NCBI GenBank assembly: GCA_973895155.1
Contig: OZ316897.1
Span: 8,928,001 to 8,992,000 of the forward strand
From: Marsupella aquatica
Lineage: Eukaryota; Marchantiophyta
Direction: 5' to 3'
Length of the DNA stretch: 64,000 bases
The translations under genes and the position numbers were made by a program. The notes beneath the pieces were generated by a model. That model ran no database searches, was not told the DNA's origin, and saw only the letters and a program-made list of their open reading frames with translations. Shown here in pieces: positions 23,011 through 36,600 of this stretch (within the stretch, counting starts at the first letter, position 1; the number at the start of each line of letters is the position of its first letter).

Positions 23011-26000
23011 TGTTGTGTGCGTGTGACCTTCAATAGCCCTAAGTCGGGCTAAGCTGATATACTTACTGGTATAACACTCGCATAATTCGTACTTGACATA
23101 GGTATATTTATTTTCCACCGCTGGAATATTCCCTCAGTTAGTGACGCGGACTAACTCCCGACTTGGGGCTTTTCAAGCCATCGACGTGACAGGACCTTGT
23201 GACATGCAATGAGTGGCAATCCCTACCATTAGTCCGCACCCGATACGTCCCTTAAAATGGCGCCTTTGCCCAGACAAAGCATACACACAACACCAGTTAC
23301 TCTCAGAAACATTAGGGGGAAAAAGACTACATTTACTCAGCAAAGCATCAGTTTACATGGTTGACTCGACTTCAAAGGGGGTCAGCAGGCCCAACGGCAG
23401 TCGATGCCCAGTCTCTACGAGGCCCTGCCTCGCACTTGCCCAGCAAGCTCGACTCTGGCTCTCACTCCTTGGTGCGCTCTGACCCTACTCAGGCCGGGAC
23501 TCCCCGTGCCTCGCCTTTCTTCTGCTGAGATAACTAAGCCTTCTCCCCCCTCTCCCATCACGGAAGGGGAAGCCTAAATACCCATAGCGGAAGAGAACCG
23601 GAGGATACTACCTTCCGGGGTACTACCTACTGACTAACTATCTGCTGACTACTGGTCGCACTGCACTGACCGGTTGACCGTCGACTACGAGTGTGCCAAC
23701 CGGAATGGCAGCGGCCAAGCCTACTGACAAACTCTAGTCCGTTGATGGACTCCATCCTACGTTGGCTGATCCTAACTGACCGGCCCTAATTCTTCCTACT
23801 ACCGCTAATCGGCGCCTAATGACAGTCATTCTGTCGTTATGCCTAACCAAAAGATGCCGCTGACTTAACCGCCTCGTGCGGCGCCTGCTTCTACCCTTCA
23901 CTAACCACCCCTTACGTGTGTGCAATGGTTGGACCAGGGCTGGTCCCCTTGTCGGGGCGAGACCTCGAGCCGCCTTGATTAGAGGTGGGCCCAGGTTTTC
24001 CCCGCTGGAGGACGAGCAGGGTGACGCGGTCCTACAAAGCCTTGTTGTCCCGTACTGCTTCCTCCGCCTCGTTTGCAGCTTCATCGGCTTCAGTCTGGAG
24101 CCGCGCCACCTCCAAGTTGAGCTGGTCGATGGCGTCGCGATGGACCTGGTCCTGCGCTAGCAATTTATCTCGTTCGGCGGAGAGACCAGCCACCTGCTGT
24201 GCTGCCTGCATGAATTGTTTGTTGAGCTCGGTCAGGCTGGTAACCCGAGCCGAAGATTCTGAGCGTAATTGAAGCACGGTGTCATCCAGCTTCTTGAGTT
24301 CGGCTTGCGCTCCGCTTAATTCCTGGGTTAGTCCGTCCCTCTGTTCGACAGTGCGGACTAAATCCTCACGGCGGGTCGTTGCCTCCTCCTCGAGGTGCTC
24401 TACCAGCATCTGGAGACGCCCGATCTCATTCCCCTTCGCCATGAGTTCTTCTTCCAAGCGGCTGACGATCCGTGGTTGGTGCTCTAACATGAAGAAGGCT
24501 GGCTGGAAGTACGCCGAGACTTGTTGTCCGATGTATGTCGCCAGCTCCCCAGACATAGTCTGGCTAAACTTCTGGACCAGGTCGTAGGCCATGGTCCCCG
24601 GGGCTACTTGGTAGTCCTCCATCCTCTCGGGTACCGGTGGTTCCTCGGCAGGGGCAATGAGCTCCTCCGTAGTCAGCGCTGGGGAGGGGAAGGTTTCTTC
24701 AGGTGGTGGAGGGATTGGGGGTGGTTGTACTGCAAGTAGCGGAGGCTCAACGGAAGGAGGCGATGGAATTTCCACAGGGGGCGGTTGCGGAGTATTAGTC
24801 GGGGCTTCCGGCTTGGGGTTTGCCCAAGGGACGGTAGTCCACGTAGTCGGGGTTGCCTCCTTTGGGGCGGGGGTGACATTACCCGGGGCTGAGGTGGCCA
24901 TATTCTTTCCTCTGGCCTCCCGCCGTGCCTTGTACCAGGCGAGGATAATGGCGATATGACTTCCCAAGTAAGTCTTCCCTCCAATAGCCATACCACCCTG
25001 AGCCCGCTTCAGCTCCCCCGAGAATCTTTGGTAGAAGAATTGGGCCCAGTTTCGTCGTTTGCACTGTTCCACCTGCACGATCGTGCAGAGGGAAATCTCG
25101 GATCGTGGCTCAATCATGTGTAGGGTAGTCCGTATGAAGTTAAGTCGCTCCATACAGGTTAAGTTGGTGCACGCCCCCTGCTTGTATCCGTTGTCCGTCT
25201 TACCCTCGGGTTTGAAGTGCCGCGGCGTATACTCCTTATCCCAAATTCGGATTTCCACCGGCACCGGCCCGGTTGGTAGGCAGAAAATTTGCGTTAACCG
25301 ATGCTCCGTGAGTGATAAGGCCTGCCCCGAAACCTTGGTGGTCAACGCATCAGTGTCAAAATTGGAGATGAACTCACAAATCTCCTTCGGCCAGGCGGCG
25401 CACGGCCTCCATAGCAAGTGGGCGAACCGCTCCAACTGATGCTCCTTGAGATAGTCAGCATGTTCGAGTTTCTTGATCGCGATCCAGACTACCTTGGGGA
25501 CGCGGATTACCTGTAATAAGTTGGACTTCGGGTTATCCGGGGGCCGTCGGGTCTGGTTGGTCGGGGGGTTTGCCGGGGCAGGTGCAGGCGCGGCGTCGGT
25601 CCGTGTTGATTTGGAGGCCGTCGTAGTCCTTGGCCGCTTACAAGGACGCTGTTCGAGTTGTGAACTAGCTTGCTGGGAACCCAAAGAACACTCCGTGTTG
25701 ATTACTGGACAGACTTGGGACTGGTTCGGCGGTACTCCGGTGGTCATCGGTTGAGGCACTGGGGTAGCCATATCCCAGTTGAAGGCGTTGGAGCTTTCCC
25801 CGAGGAACGTGAGATTATGCGCCGCTTCCCGTTGTCTGCTGATGTCTTCTTGGCGCTTTTTGGCTGCGATCTGCTGGTCTAGGTACCCCGAAATCTTGTC
25901 GAACTTCGCTTGAGTAAGCCGCTGGTTGCCCTTCAGCTTAAAGAACTTAGCTGGAACCTCAAGAATCGCCTCTGTTACCAATCTAAGCCCTTCCTCGCTA

Positions 26001-26772
26001 AGATATAGTTCGGTGATGTAGTCTCGCAGCTCGTTGTAGCTAGAATCCCTGGTGATGGCTGTTCTTTCGCAATTAACCAGTGCTACCTTGGTTACCAGCT
26101 TTGCGTACCTTTGTTCATAAGCGGCTTTCTCGGGGCAAGAGTACCAGTAAGTCTCGGAGAACTTAGCACCTACCTTGCTAAACAAGGTCCAAAATCCCAA
26201 GGCTGTGAGGGTCATACTAACCTCGTAGTCCGGTTCGTTGTGTCCGCGTTCCCACCTGGCTGGTCCTTTTTTGCGGAGGCCTCGCTCGTCCTGACTAAAT
26301 CTCGCCACATTCCGCTCTTCTCCCTCGATAATCTCCTCGTAAAGGTCGACTGGATTCAATCAAAATGGCGAGCGGATGGCAGCGTCCGCGAATTCCAAAA
26401 AGGTAAATATGAGCGAATGGCCCGCAGTGCCATCGGCTCCTCTCTTATGGGGGTGCCAGGACGAGCCCGAGCGTGAGAAGGTCAGGTCGTTTGGTCATTG
26501 ATAACGAGTTGAAGTTGGCGCCTCGGTCCAAGCGTGGTTCTTCTAACTGATTTTTACTCCGCCGCCGCCACCGTACCTCGGTCGTGCGTAATAATCCCTT
26601 TCCTGAACTCGTAATTATTCGGTTATCTTAACCTACTCCTAATCTAATCATAATGGCAACTTGACGGCTATACGTGCTATTCTACGCTATGGCTACGGTC
26701 CTAATGACCGTATAAGTCCTAATCTATGACCTGGGTTCGGTCAAGTGACACGTTACCCGTGTCACAGGGCTC
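23011..26772 (-). mobile_element. Non-autonomous retroelement inserted in the CACTA transposase gene
   Basis: The segment 23,011-23,850 matches the reverse complement of 9,830-10,798, the 3' LTR-like end of the related copy. It is followed on the minus strand by a long gag-like frame (24032-26359) and a leader to about 26,772, where TGTGACACG...CGTGTCAC forms an inverted repeat. The CACTA transposase resumes immediately afterwards. No pol genes and no second LTR are evident, so the element is either a gag-only non-autonomous type or is 5' truncated. Exact ends and a target duplication could not be fixed. Confidence 0.65.
24032..26359 (-). CDS. Retroelement gag-like protein with long coiled coil
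   Basis: An intact 775-codon frame. The N-terminal 230 residues are helical and charged. A Pro/Ala/Thr-rich linker with a basic patch (KRPRTTTASK) follows. Residues about 290-500 form a globular domain of the plant retroelement type (Leu-Trp-Arg-Pro, FISNFDTDALTTKV, IFCLPTGP, then Phe-Tyr-Gln-Arg-Phe). A Pro-rich hinge leads to a C-terminal coiled coil of about 170 residues, starting near residue 600. No zinc knuckle, protease or polymerase is present. It probably forms the particle or structural protein of a non-autonomous retroelement. It is one of the few uninterrupted long frames in the window, so this insertion is probably among the youngest here. Confidence 0.65.
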   Translation of the reverse strand: MNPVDLYEEIIEGEERNVARFSQDERGLRKKGPARWERGHNEPDYEVSMTLTALGFWTLFSKVGAKFSETYWYSCPEKAAYEQRYAKLVTKVALVNCERTAITRDSSYNELRDYITELYLSEEGLRLVTEAILEVPAKFFKLKGNQRLTQAKFDKISGYLDQQIAAKKRQEDISRQREAAHNLTFLGESSNAFNWDMATPVPQPMTTGVPPNQSQVCPVINTECSLGSQQASSQLEQRPCKRPRTTTASKSTRTDAAPAPAPANPPTNQTRRPPDNPKSNLLQVIRVPKVVWIAIKKLEHADYLKEHQLERFAHLLWRPCAAWPKEICEFISNFDTDALTTKVSGQALSLTEHRLTQIFCLPTGPVPVEIRIWDKEYTPRHFKPEGKTDNGYKQGACTNLTCMERLNFIRTTLHMIEPRSEISLCTIVQVEQCKRRNWAQFFYQRFSGELKRAQGGMAIGGKTYLGSHIAIILAWYKARREARGKNMATSAPGNVTPAPKEATPTTWTTVPWANPKPEAPTNTPQPPPVEIPSPPSVEPPLLAVQPPPIPPPPEETFPSPALTTEELIAPAEEPPVPERMEDYQVAPGTMAYDLVQKFSQTMSGELATYIGQQVSAYFQPAFFMLEHQPRIVSRLEEELMAKGNEIGRLQMLVEHLEEEATTRREDLVRTVEQRDGLTQELSGAQAELKKLDDTVLQLRSESSARVTSLTELNKQFMQAAQQVAGLSAERDKLLAQDQVHRDAIDQLNLEVARLQTEADEAANEAEEAVRDNKAL

Positions 26773-26779
26773 ATCACTG

Positions 26780-27291
26780 TATTTGAGCAACAGAGCCACA
26801 ATCACGACAGGGCCTGGATGGAGATGGGATATGTGGGAGAATTAGTTGACATATGGGCTCTGGACTATGGGGCGGTGTCCAGTCCTGTGATTCTTATGAA
26901 AGGTTCATGGATGCGGCAGGATTGGCTTGGTAATAGGGCTACCATGAAGAGATACAACGATGATTTCTTGCTGGCCAATTTCAAAGGGAAATTGCCCAAA
27001 TGGTCTGAGCCATTTGTGTTTCCCAGTCAGGTGGAGCAAGCTTTCTTCCTGGATGTGGAAGACTCCCCAGGTTGGCGTGTAGTGTGTCATAAACAGGCCA
27101 GGCAACGTCGGATGGAAGGATCAAACCTTGAGTTTCATTTACACTCTCATAGTGCCTTTGATCGTCGACGTTCAGACCAAGTGCCTATAGTTCATGATAG
27201 CGGGGACTTCATTCCTGTGACAAGGGTAGATGCATTTGCTGAAGGAGGCGAATTCAGAGATGCAGATGCCAACAGTGTGCCTGTGCCATGA
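26780..27291 (+). pseudogene. CACTA TNP2 transposase, C-terminal DUF4216-like part
   Basis: This frame continues the transposase after the retroelement. It reads YVGELVDIWALDYG, then VNF-like LLANFKGKLPK, EPFVFPSQVEQAFFLD and a Trp-Arg-Val-Val stretch. This order of motifs (Tyr-Gly-x-Leu-x-Asp-Ile, Glu-Pro-Phe-x-x-x-Ser-Gln, Trp-x-Val-Val) is the C-terminal domain of plant En/Spm transposases. It ends with a TGA at 27,289. The piece between 22,972 and 26,780 of the original gene is displaced or lost at the retroelement junction. Confidence 0.75.
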
Positions 27292-27689
27292 GTAATGTGA
27301 ATTGTTTGCATGGACATTAGTGAGGGGATGTGTAATAAAGTAATTTTGAAGCAACACAGATGTATGGATGGATGCCTGGTGATTGTGGTTGCATTGTGTT
27401 ATACGGGGTGACCATAGATGACATGTTTTTGTGGTCCAGTAGGATGGAACAGAGTGACACAGAGATGTGTGAGTATGAAAGGAAAGCTATGGAACAATGA
27501 GCATACGTGAAAGCCAAAATTGCAGAACTGGATCTGGAAAAGGATGTGGCTGAATTGTAAGGGAATGATTCTCAACTACACCCCTCCGCTGAGTTTGTGT
27601 GACATGAATAGTTCAATGTGGCTCTGAAATTGTGACTGTATTCTCATATTGGAATGTCGTAGAGCAGCAGGTTTTCAAAGAAACAAAAG

Positions 27690-30600
27690 GAGTACGCAAG
27701 AAGGGTGACCAGCACTATCTCTAGGCCTGTGCGTCGGAGTGACAGGTTGAGCAAGAAGGTCGTACCTACAATGGCAGAATGTGGAGATGACATGGATGCT
27801 GCGCAAGTGTGTGCAGACACTAGACAAGAAGATGCAGATGATGAGTATTTTCCAGAGGAAATGGATGAGGATGGGGGTTATGAAGATGAATACATTGCAG
27901 AGCAACCCCAAAAGAAACAAGTAAGTAGTTTTCCCAACAAGCTAGGTTTAGAGTTAAAAACTCTTGTTGAGAGGTTTCATATGTTCAGTACTACACCCTA
28001 TGTACCTTGCTTAGTTCCTGACATTGTAGTTGGTGATGTGATGCAGCGTCCTGCCAGTTCTGTTTTGCCTGCAAAGCCTGTGCATGCACCATACCAGCAG
28101 GGGGGCTGACCTTTGATCAAGGTTGGCGAGGTGGTAGTAGTGGTAGATCCCAGGCTGGTGTCCAATACTATGGCAGGGGGCAAGCTCTAGGTTATGCCCG
28201 TGGTAGAGGCAGAGCAGGCCCAAACCCACAGTCCCTGGGCCCTTAGATTAACTAATACGGGACCCCCGTGTGAACAACTCAAGGGGGTTTTTAATCCCAT
28301 TTTCAACTAATTGTTATAATTGTTATAATCTAAGAAGCCCCTATTTAATGATGTTTTTTATTATAATCAATGTAGGGGTTATTAAAAAAAATATCCCAAG
28401 TCGCATTTCACAAGGGTATGTAATATGGGCTTGCCACACGTCAACACCGGATTGGTACAGGATGTTGTAGAGTGGACATGGTTTAATATGTGCCCAAATA
28501 CGTGCCTATAATAAGCACACTTTTGGAAAATTTAATAGACGGCAGAGATTTCTTTTATGGGTATCGAGCGCTCTAGATCGAGGGAGTGTTTGAAGTGATG
28601 TGCTAGGGAGTGTTTGAACATGATGTTGGGGATGCTAGCGCCTTCTTGGAAGACTGATGTTGGCGCCACTTTGAAGGGACAAAGAAGAGCGTTCTTGGAA
28701 GGAAGACCGCACTGCTTTGGAAGGTAGGGGATGGTCCTCGTATTTACTTCTCTAAGTGTCTGTCAATAGTTTCCTTTCCCAGGCTTTGTCGTCAATAGTG
28801 GATTCACAATCTTAGACTTCCCTTTGGTAGATTGTTCCGTTCAACATCTTTTCTTGCAGTTGTCTTGGATCTTTCTTTATTTAGCATCGTTCTTGATCAA
28901 CTGCTCTTGTGCCTCATGATTTGCGCTGGCTGATCTCAAAATGCGATTAGAGAATTTTTAGTATTCTAAATTTTGGTGATTGATTTTCATGCCTGGATTG
29001 TAGTTTGGAGGGGTCTATGTTCTATCTCGATTTTATGTACGCGTCTGAACTTCTACCAGTCTGATGATGATGTCGCCATTTATATAACACACATTATTTA
29101 GAAGAAGAGCTTGACTCAATTGTGGCAGCGCGGCTATGTCACCAAGCAATGGAGTTTGTGGTTGTGTGCACTGTTCAAGCAGATTGTCGTCTCAGGTTTT
29201 TGCTCAAATGCATTTCATAAAACCTGCAAGGTCCGGGACTTGCAATCAATGCAGTGAATGGTAGATAGTCACTGGGAAAGAGCGACGCTCCGGCTTGAGG
29301 TTCTGAGTCTGACAGGGCGCCATTATGATTTCAATTTATTTGTTGATCGATCTGGAAGCCCTCCATAGCGGGATCCCTTGATTTCCATTTGATTGTTGTA
29401 ATAGGCTCGGCTCCATGTGTTTGCAAATATATAATGTGAAGGACATGATTTGGTGCTGACATCGTTTATATAGGAGGGAAGTGTATGGCCATCAACTTCG
29501 GAGCTACCCAATGGGAAGACCTTCAAGATGAGCACGGATCTGGCATGACAACTTCCCGGATGTGTTAATACTGATTGTAAAGCCCCGGGTAAAGCCCCTG
29601 CAGATTTTCCACGGTCAAACAGGTATTGATTGTGAGGTGCAAGGCGAGCTGGAGGAGATATCGACACCTTTTGTGAACAAGCGTTTCCACATTGCTGAGG
29701 TAATGCCACCTATGAACTGTTCTTAGCTTCTCCTGCAATTCTTCAGCTTTCTTGGAAGCATTCTCTATTGAGAGTCGTTCTTCTTGTACTGCATTCCCTT
29801 GCAAAAACTCTTCTTTGTGCCCAGCCTTAGCCGTTTCTGAGGTTTCGTCGACTCCTCGCCTTTCTCTGCCTATTTTGATCGTAGATGATCTTGTTCCAGT
29901 TTGCTTTTGACTACCGTACGTAGCCCCTGCAAAGTGCACATTGTTTTTTGAGTTTTGTTGCTACTGTCAAGAACCTGTTGATGCTCAAATACAACGGCGG
30001 ACATGGGCAAAAGGAATTGACTTTAGTTGTTTACAGATTTTCTAATAACAAACTTGGGCTGCCGGCACAAATGGAAGCAAAGCATTGAGATTAGAGAGAT
30101 TCCAGTGCCATGCCCAACTCAGAAACTGAGTTCTTTCGAATAAAAATGACCAGGTTTTCTTGAGCCACAGGTGAAGTCTCAATTCTTTAATGAATTAAAA
30201 ATGCCCACAAAATCAAATGGCTATCAATCCTCATCAAAGATTTTGGTCCGTTTGAGGGGCATCACAGAAGTGTACTAATTGTTTCTTGTGTTGATGCTAC
30301 TATATTGGGCTACAGTAGAACCGGAATTGGCACGCGCGTTATCGAATGAGGAGTATCCCGTCCTTGTGTTTTCCACAACATTTGTCACTGAGTCGGTGTT
30401 GATTTATGCCTGGTCATCAATACTACACAATGCTCACAGGCGGAGCTGAAGCTACAGCCATGTGTGATGTGGGTACTATCCCAGCCGTCGGACCCCCAAC
30501 CTCCGCAAGGCTGTTGCTCGGCTTTAGCTAGTGTGGAGCAGCAATACTGGACGTGCTTCTGTCTGCTTACCTTCTACCCCCCAAGTGCTCTCAATCGATC

Positions 30601-33600
30601 CCTTCAAGTCCAGGCTCCAAGGCGTTGTAACGTTATGACTGATCTTTGCCAAAAATGCCCCCGTTTGCTGACGGCCCTACCCTCTAGGCAAGCGTTCCCT
30701 GATGACCCTACTTGCGGTACGTATGTCTCCTGGCTAGACCTCTCTTTATTTGACATTTTTACTTGCCAAAGCATTTGTCGTCCTACATTTGTTATAATCA
30801 TGTCTACTTGTTCTTTGGTGTTCTTCGCAACAGATTTCCACCCTTAGTCGTAGAATTTTGTTAAGAACACTTTGAAAGTTTACCTTTGCGCTTGAATGGA
30901 GAGGAAGTTTTCTGGAAAGGATTGCCTCCGCGCAACAGTAATTGAATGCTCTTAAGTCATCCCAGTCCGAGCACACTTCACCTCAACCAACGATAGCAAA
31001 CAAATTTGCAGGCGGGTACTTACACTAGTCTAGTTAAGTCAGGTGTCAACCATGGCAGTCATCAAAATCAGCAGTCTAGGAAGACAAGATTGCGAGTTTT
31101 GACTGTACACAATTTCCTTGCAGAACTGCCGTATGGAGCTAAGCCTGGAAGGGATTGAGAAGATAGGAATAGATCGAAGAGCAGGGTCCATGAAATAATT
31201 TTCTCACTGTGGAAGTTCAACTTTCACGTCCGCCTGTGTGGGGTCCAATCAATCCACGGCTCCAATCCGCCACTTATGCCACCCAATCCTGGAAGAAATT
31301 GATGGCCCATTCTCGGTAACTTCCAGTTCGATTGTTCTTCTCGAGCTCCTTTCAAGCGCCGACTGAAGTTGTCTTGCGGCTTTGAGCGCTCTCACCCAAT
31401 CCGAGAATTGAGAAATCTAACCTGTCGATGGCGCATCGTACCAACTTGGCATTCTCCATTTCTCAAAAGAGGGCGAGAACCAGGGCAAGGATGGAAGTAC
31501 AGCAGGCAGCAACAGTAGTAGTAGTACTTTGGCAGGCAGCTTATCAATGAATTTGTTCAAGAGTTCAAGCTTTCCGAGCTTGCTCACTCGATGGGCAGCT
31601 GGGATCAGCTTAGCGGATATTGCGAGCGAGTGATCAGTGATGAATTGTGCTTCCATGAATCATCATCAACTTACTTGGGCAACTGCATCAGTGATGAATA
31701 AGTGAGTGAGTGAGTATTTGCAAGGCTCTTAAATTAACGGTTCTACGGACTCTCTACCTATGGTTATCTTCGTAGATATGCCGTGTCCATGCACTATGGA
31801 GGACAATACACGGTTGGTCCATTTTGGTTGTAAAAATACTAGACTGACTAGGCTGGCAGACTGTAGACTACTGTACCGGCAGCGTCTCCCTATTGTCTCC
31901 CTTATTGCCCCCGGTTTATTTATGGGCATTGTAAAGCTGTTAAATGGTAGTTGGATTGCTATACTAGATATTTTACAAAATCTTTGTCATTGCCTTGCAG
32001 GATTTTGTAACCTTGAAGGAGAGCTGCTATCTAGAGGACGGGAGCTTGCTCTGGGATTCTCGCTTGTGGCAAGTTCCCATTGCATCAGTTGATTAAGTAA
32101 TTGAATTCTTGCTCGAGTTTTTTCTAGAAGGGGTTGCCTCAGTTTTCTTGTTGTTTAAGTGTGTACTAAAATGTAACTTGCATCTAATGCTTCTAGAATC
32201 TCTCGACATTACTTTTTAATATCTTTTCTTTGATGTTGTTCATGTGGTTAGCAGTTGCTATGTAGTAAAATCTGGTTGGGTGTTCAACAGAGTACTTGGA
32301 ACAGGGCCAGAGAGGTTAGTGGTCACCTATTAATCTCCATTTTTTTGCTATCTCATTTTTCTTCCTTGCATTTTGAACTTGAGTACGTATGGGCTTTAAC
32401 GACAGGGTATGTTGGCATTTGGCAAATTATGGTAAGAGTAGATAGATATGTTCTTTATGTTTTCCTTTCAGTTTTGTCTTTCTGCTATTGCAAGTGTGGG
32501 TTTGCAAGTTTCTTGAATTCAAGTGAGACCCCAGGGAAGTAATGCCCCTGGTGGAGACTACTGGATTTTATCACCAGTTGTCTAGTGCTCCTTGAAGGAG
32601 AGGCAGGTTGCCTGGGAGAGGGGGGGGCCTTGGATTTGATCACCAATGGCAATGAGATTTAGAGCCAGTCATACAGTTTGGGTGGTCCAAGGTGTATGCT
32701 CTAAGTCAGAACTTTTTGAGTGAGTCAATGAATTAATTTACAGGGCACACCATGTTGGAGGAGAGGGATTGGAGTGGAGGGTTTGGCCCCGACTGCACAT
32801 GTCTAGCACAATTGGACATTTGCAGATCCCATACCTTCTTGTGCTTACATTGAAGCAAGAGTCCTTGCCAGCAAAGGGTACGTCCCTTCCCACCCGACTA
32901 TAGTCGGAGAAAGCTGCATGGATCTTACCAGCCAATCACTAGGAGAAATGGCCGGGATGGGGCAAGGCTCTCTTGGGATTGGTCCTGTGAATATGGTCTT
33001 CAAATCATTGGGTTCTCTTTAGGTCTGTGTCTATAGAAAACATTCTCTTTCAATGGAAAGCCTATCCCATGAAACAATTTCAGGATGATGTTGATTGTTT
33101 TTTTTGTGAAATTTTTGCAGACTTGACTAAATGCCCTCAGCAACTGTTTTTCGATTGGACAATGTGTCTGTGGATCCTAAACCTGTAGGATCCATTAGTT
33201 ACAAGATTGATGACACATTTGCCGATGCCAGATTGAAGCTAGAGACTCTGTGTCTCTTTAAATTTGAGTTTCAGTTTTACGATATGAATCTCAATAGTCG
33301 AATGGAGGTGGAATGGGAAAAAGCCCATATCATAGATGAATGTGGGAAGAAAATCATTGTTATTCCCAAATATGAATTTGAGGATGGAGGTGAAGATCAA
33401 CCTCTCTTAGACAGCAAAGCTTCCAATGGTCTCTCATCCACTTTAAGCTTGTCGGTGGATGACCTTGTCATGGCAGGTCCACCACTAGACCAGCCAATTA
33501 TGGAAAGTCCACCTATTGTGGACATTGAAACCCCAGAGGTAGAGACTGATCCTCAAGCAAGTTTCAAGTCTTCATGTATAACAAAAGATCTTGCCAAGGT

Positions 33601-36600
33601 CTGGCAAACACAAGTGGAGAAATTGAGGGATCACATGAAACTCATTCAATGTGAGGATCATCAATGGAAGGTGAACACATGGGACATTGAGAATGTGGCA
33701 TGTGGGAAGATAGAATGTTGTGAATGTGATGTTCGTGTGGAAGGTGCCTCAAAGTCAGGTAGCATGGACAGAGCCAACATTACTAATGCTTTCACCAACT
33801 TCAAGAACAAGCATTTGATCACACCCAAGCATACCAGGAATGTTGCCAAAAACAGAGGTCAAAGATTGGACTCTGTATAGATAAGTCGTCGAGCTGCAGC
33901 ATCTGCATTGAGTGATAAAGCCACTCTTGAACAACATGTTCAAATAGTGGAATCTGTGAATGATTCACACTCTGTTGGACAGAAAACTTTCAAAATTATT
34001 GGTGATATCAATAGAGAGCTAGTGGAGTTGCACAAGTTCAAATTGTTCTACATTAATATTTTCTGCTGTGAACATATGGTGATGATACCCAAACAACGGA
34101 ATCTGGAGGCCAATCTCCAGGCTCACTGTGTGGGAGTCAATCATTTAAATGCAGTTTCTAAAAGCCAAAGAGTGAGTAGCAATATTCCTATTCTCTCAGG
34201 CTGTGCAGGACGACCACGTCAGGCTGATAAGAGGGATAAACGTCAAAAAACCATTCAGGGGTTTCTAACTGTCAAGGAGAGTCAACGGGGTTCTAGCAGT
34301 GCCTTTGGCCTATCATTGTCCGATAAAGGCAAAGGTAATAATGATGACCTCTCCTTGTTGTGTTGGGGACTATGGCAAAGTGAGTGGGTATATGGCAACC
34401 AGTCCAGGCCTATCAAGAATATCCTTAAAGATCAACATAAAGAAGACTGTCTATGGTATTCAGAGCCCCTAGTGAAGGCTAAAGTGTGGTGTGAGGAGAT
34501 CAATGAAATTTGTGTCATTGAAGGTCTGTTCAAACATAAATCGTGTACCAGAATATCAAGGCTTGGTGGTGGGTTTATAAAGTTGACTTGTGACCATTGT
34601 TTCACCATACCTAGTCTAACAGACTTTAGATTACGGGTGTTCAGAGAGGTAACTGCAGTTGAGAAAAGAGGTGAAAGAGCGACAGGTCAAGGTAGGCGGA
34701 TAGATTACCTTACAACTGAGGAGGTCCAAGAGCAAGAAAGAAATATCATAGAATTGTCAAGAAGGAGAGAAAACTAGCAAGGAGGTTTCAGCACCGTTTG
34801 CTGATGCTCACAGCCAAAGAACCATCTTTGAAAGAGATATGTAAGGAGGCAATTAACAGGAAGGACATAATGAAATTCTGTAATTCCATTGTTCAAGCAC
34901 ACAAGAAAGGGGCTTTTGGAGGTAGGCAAGCATTATGGGATATGCTTCAAGATGTTGCTTCTAACTTGAACTGAAGCAAGGCAGGCCACCGATGGAGGAA
35001 AGGAACAAAGCTCCTATGCCAAGCATTGTTTCTACATGGTGGCAGACGGGTAGTAGACTGTCTCCAGACAAATGGTTTGGGTCCTAGTTTGAACACTCTA
35101 CAAAGAGACAAGCGTGGCATGTTTGTCTTCCGTGCTGGCATGCATGCCTCACAATTCAAGTTCATTGCTCAGGTTTACTCAAAACTGAAGAGTCAACTTG
35201 GAATATTTGGGCCTATTCCTTGCTATCTGGCAGAGGATGAAACCTGTGTGAAAAAGACAGTCAGGTGGCAGCCTAAGGATGATACACTTATTGGGTTTTG
35301 TGGGAAAAAAGACAATCATACTTGTGGTGTTGGCGTGGCAATAAAAGTGGATGAGGGTGAAACTGGTTTCAATAACATAACAGAGGCCTTTGACACTAAT
35401 GTTGTAGGGCACCAAGCTAGGTGCATTATGGTAAATCCTTTGTGTGACAAGTTTCCTTGTCTCTGTGCCATGGGCATTGGTACATGTGGTCAATTTACTG
35501 CTGATTATGTCAGGCAGCAATGGATTGAATTGCAGTCAATGTGGGCCACTCATTACTTGGAGGCTGTTGGACCTCTGTTAGGCCATGCTAGTGATGGGGA
35601 CTCAAGAAGAAGGAAATTAATGATAGAAGACTACACTGGGAGAGGAATTCCAGGCCCTAGACAAAATCTTAGGTGGGAAGGATGGTTACTAACCCACTCC
35701 ATGATCACTGTTGGAGTAACCTCTCATGCTTATGGGCTCCATGATCAAGATTTTATTCACAATGGAAAGAAACTTGTAAATCCATTGGATTCAATCAAGA
35801 GAGTGATGAAGTTAGGGGCAGAAGTGGCTGCTTTTAGTCACATAAACCATGTGTATGAATTATATGATGTCAAAGATCATGCAATGAATCATGAGGATGT
35901 TCTAAGGTCAGACAGGCAAAATTGGACTAGTGCCCAACAACTTTGTAGTCAAAAACTCATCAATACACTCTTCATGTTACAAAATTGACCACATGTCAGA
36001 CAAGAGATGACTCTTGGCTCAGAACTTTATTTGGGAATATGTGCTCATTATGTTGACATTTTCCTGAATACAAACTTGAGCTTGAGGTAGAGGATTGTTT
36101 TGTGTGGCAAAGTGGGGTTCTTTTTCAGACTCTGGCAAATGTGGTGTTTCCATGGGAATCACTCTGTAGGTGGTAATACACAGCCAATAAGTTTTAAGCA
36201 AAATTGCATCCCTATGCAAACATTTCTTGACATTCAAATGTCTGTGCATTTTGTGCCACTTTTGATTATTCAATTCAAAGACCACTTTCTTGAGTTGCAT
36301 GTGCCTCTACATCTGACTGGATCAGATAGTTGTGAACAATTTTTTTCAAAAGTGGGAGGCATGAATGGTCATGAACGAAGTTATGACCTAACTGAGTTGG
36401 TTGATTGTGCAACCTCTTTGAATCGGTTGGCAGCAATGGACTTGAGTGAAGGAATAGTGGGAGCTGGTCACAGTCACAAAAAACATAGAAATATTTGGAT
36501 GAAACTCCACCAGTACCACATGGGTCTCCAAGAAAATTTAGTCAAATAGACTATACAGGGATTGAAACTGATACAGATATCATGAGGGCTTTGCAAGAAG

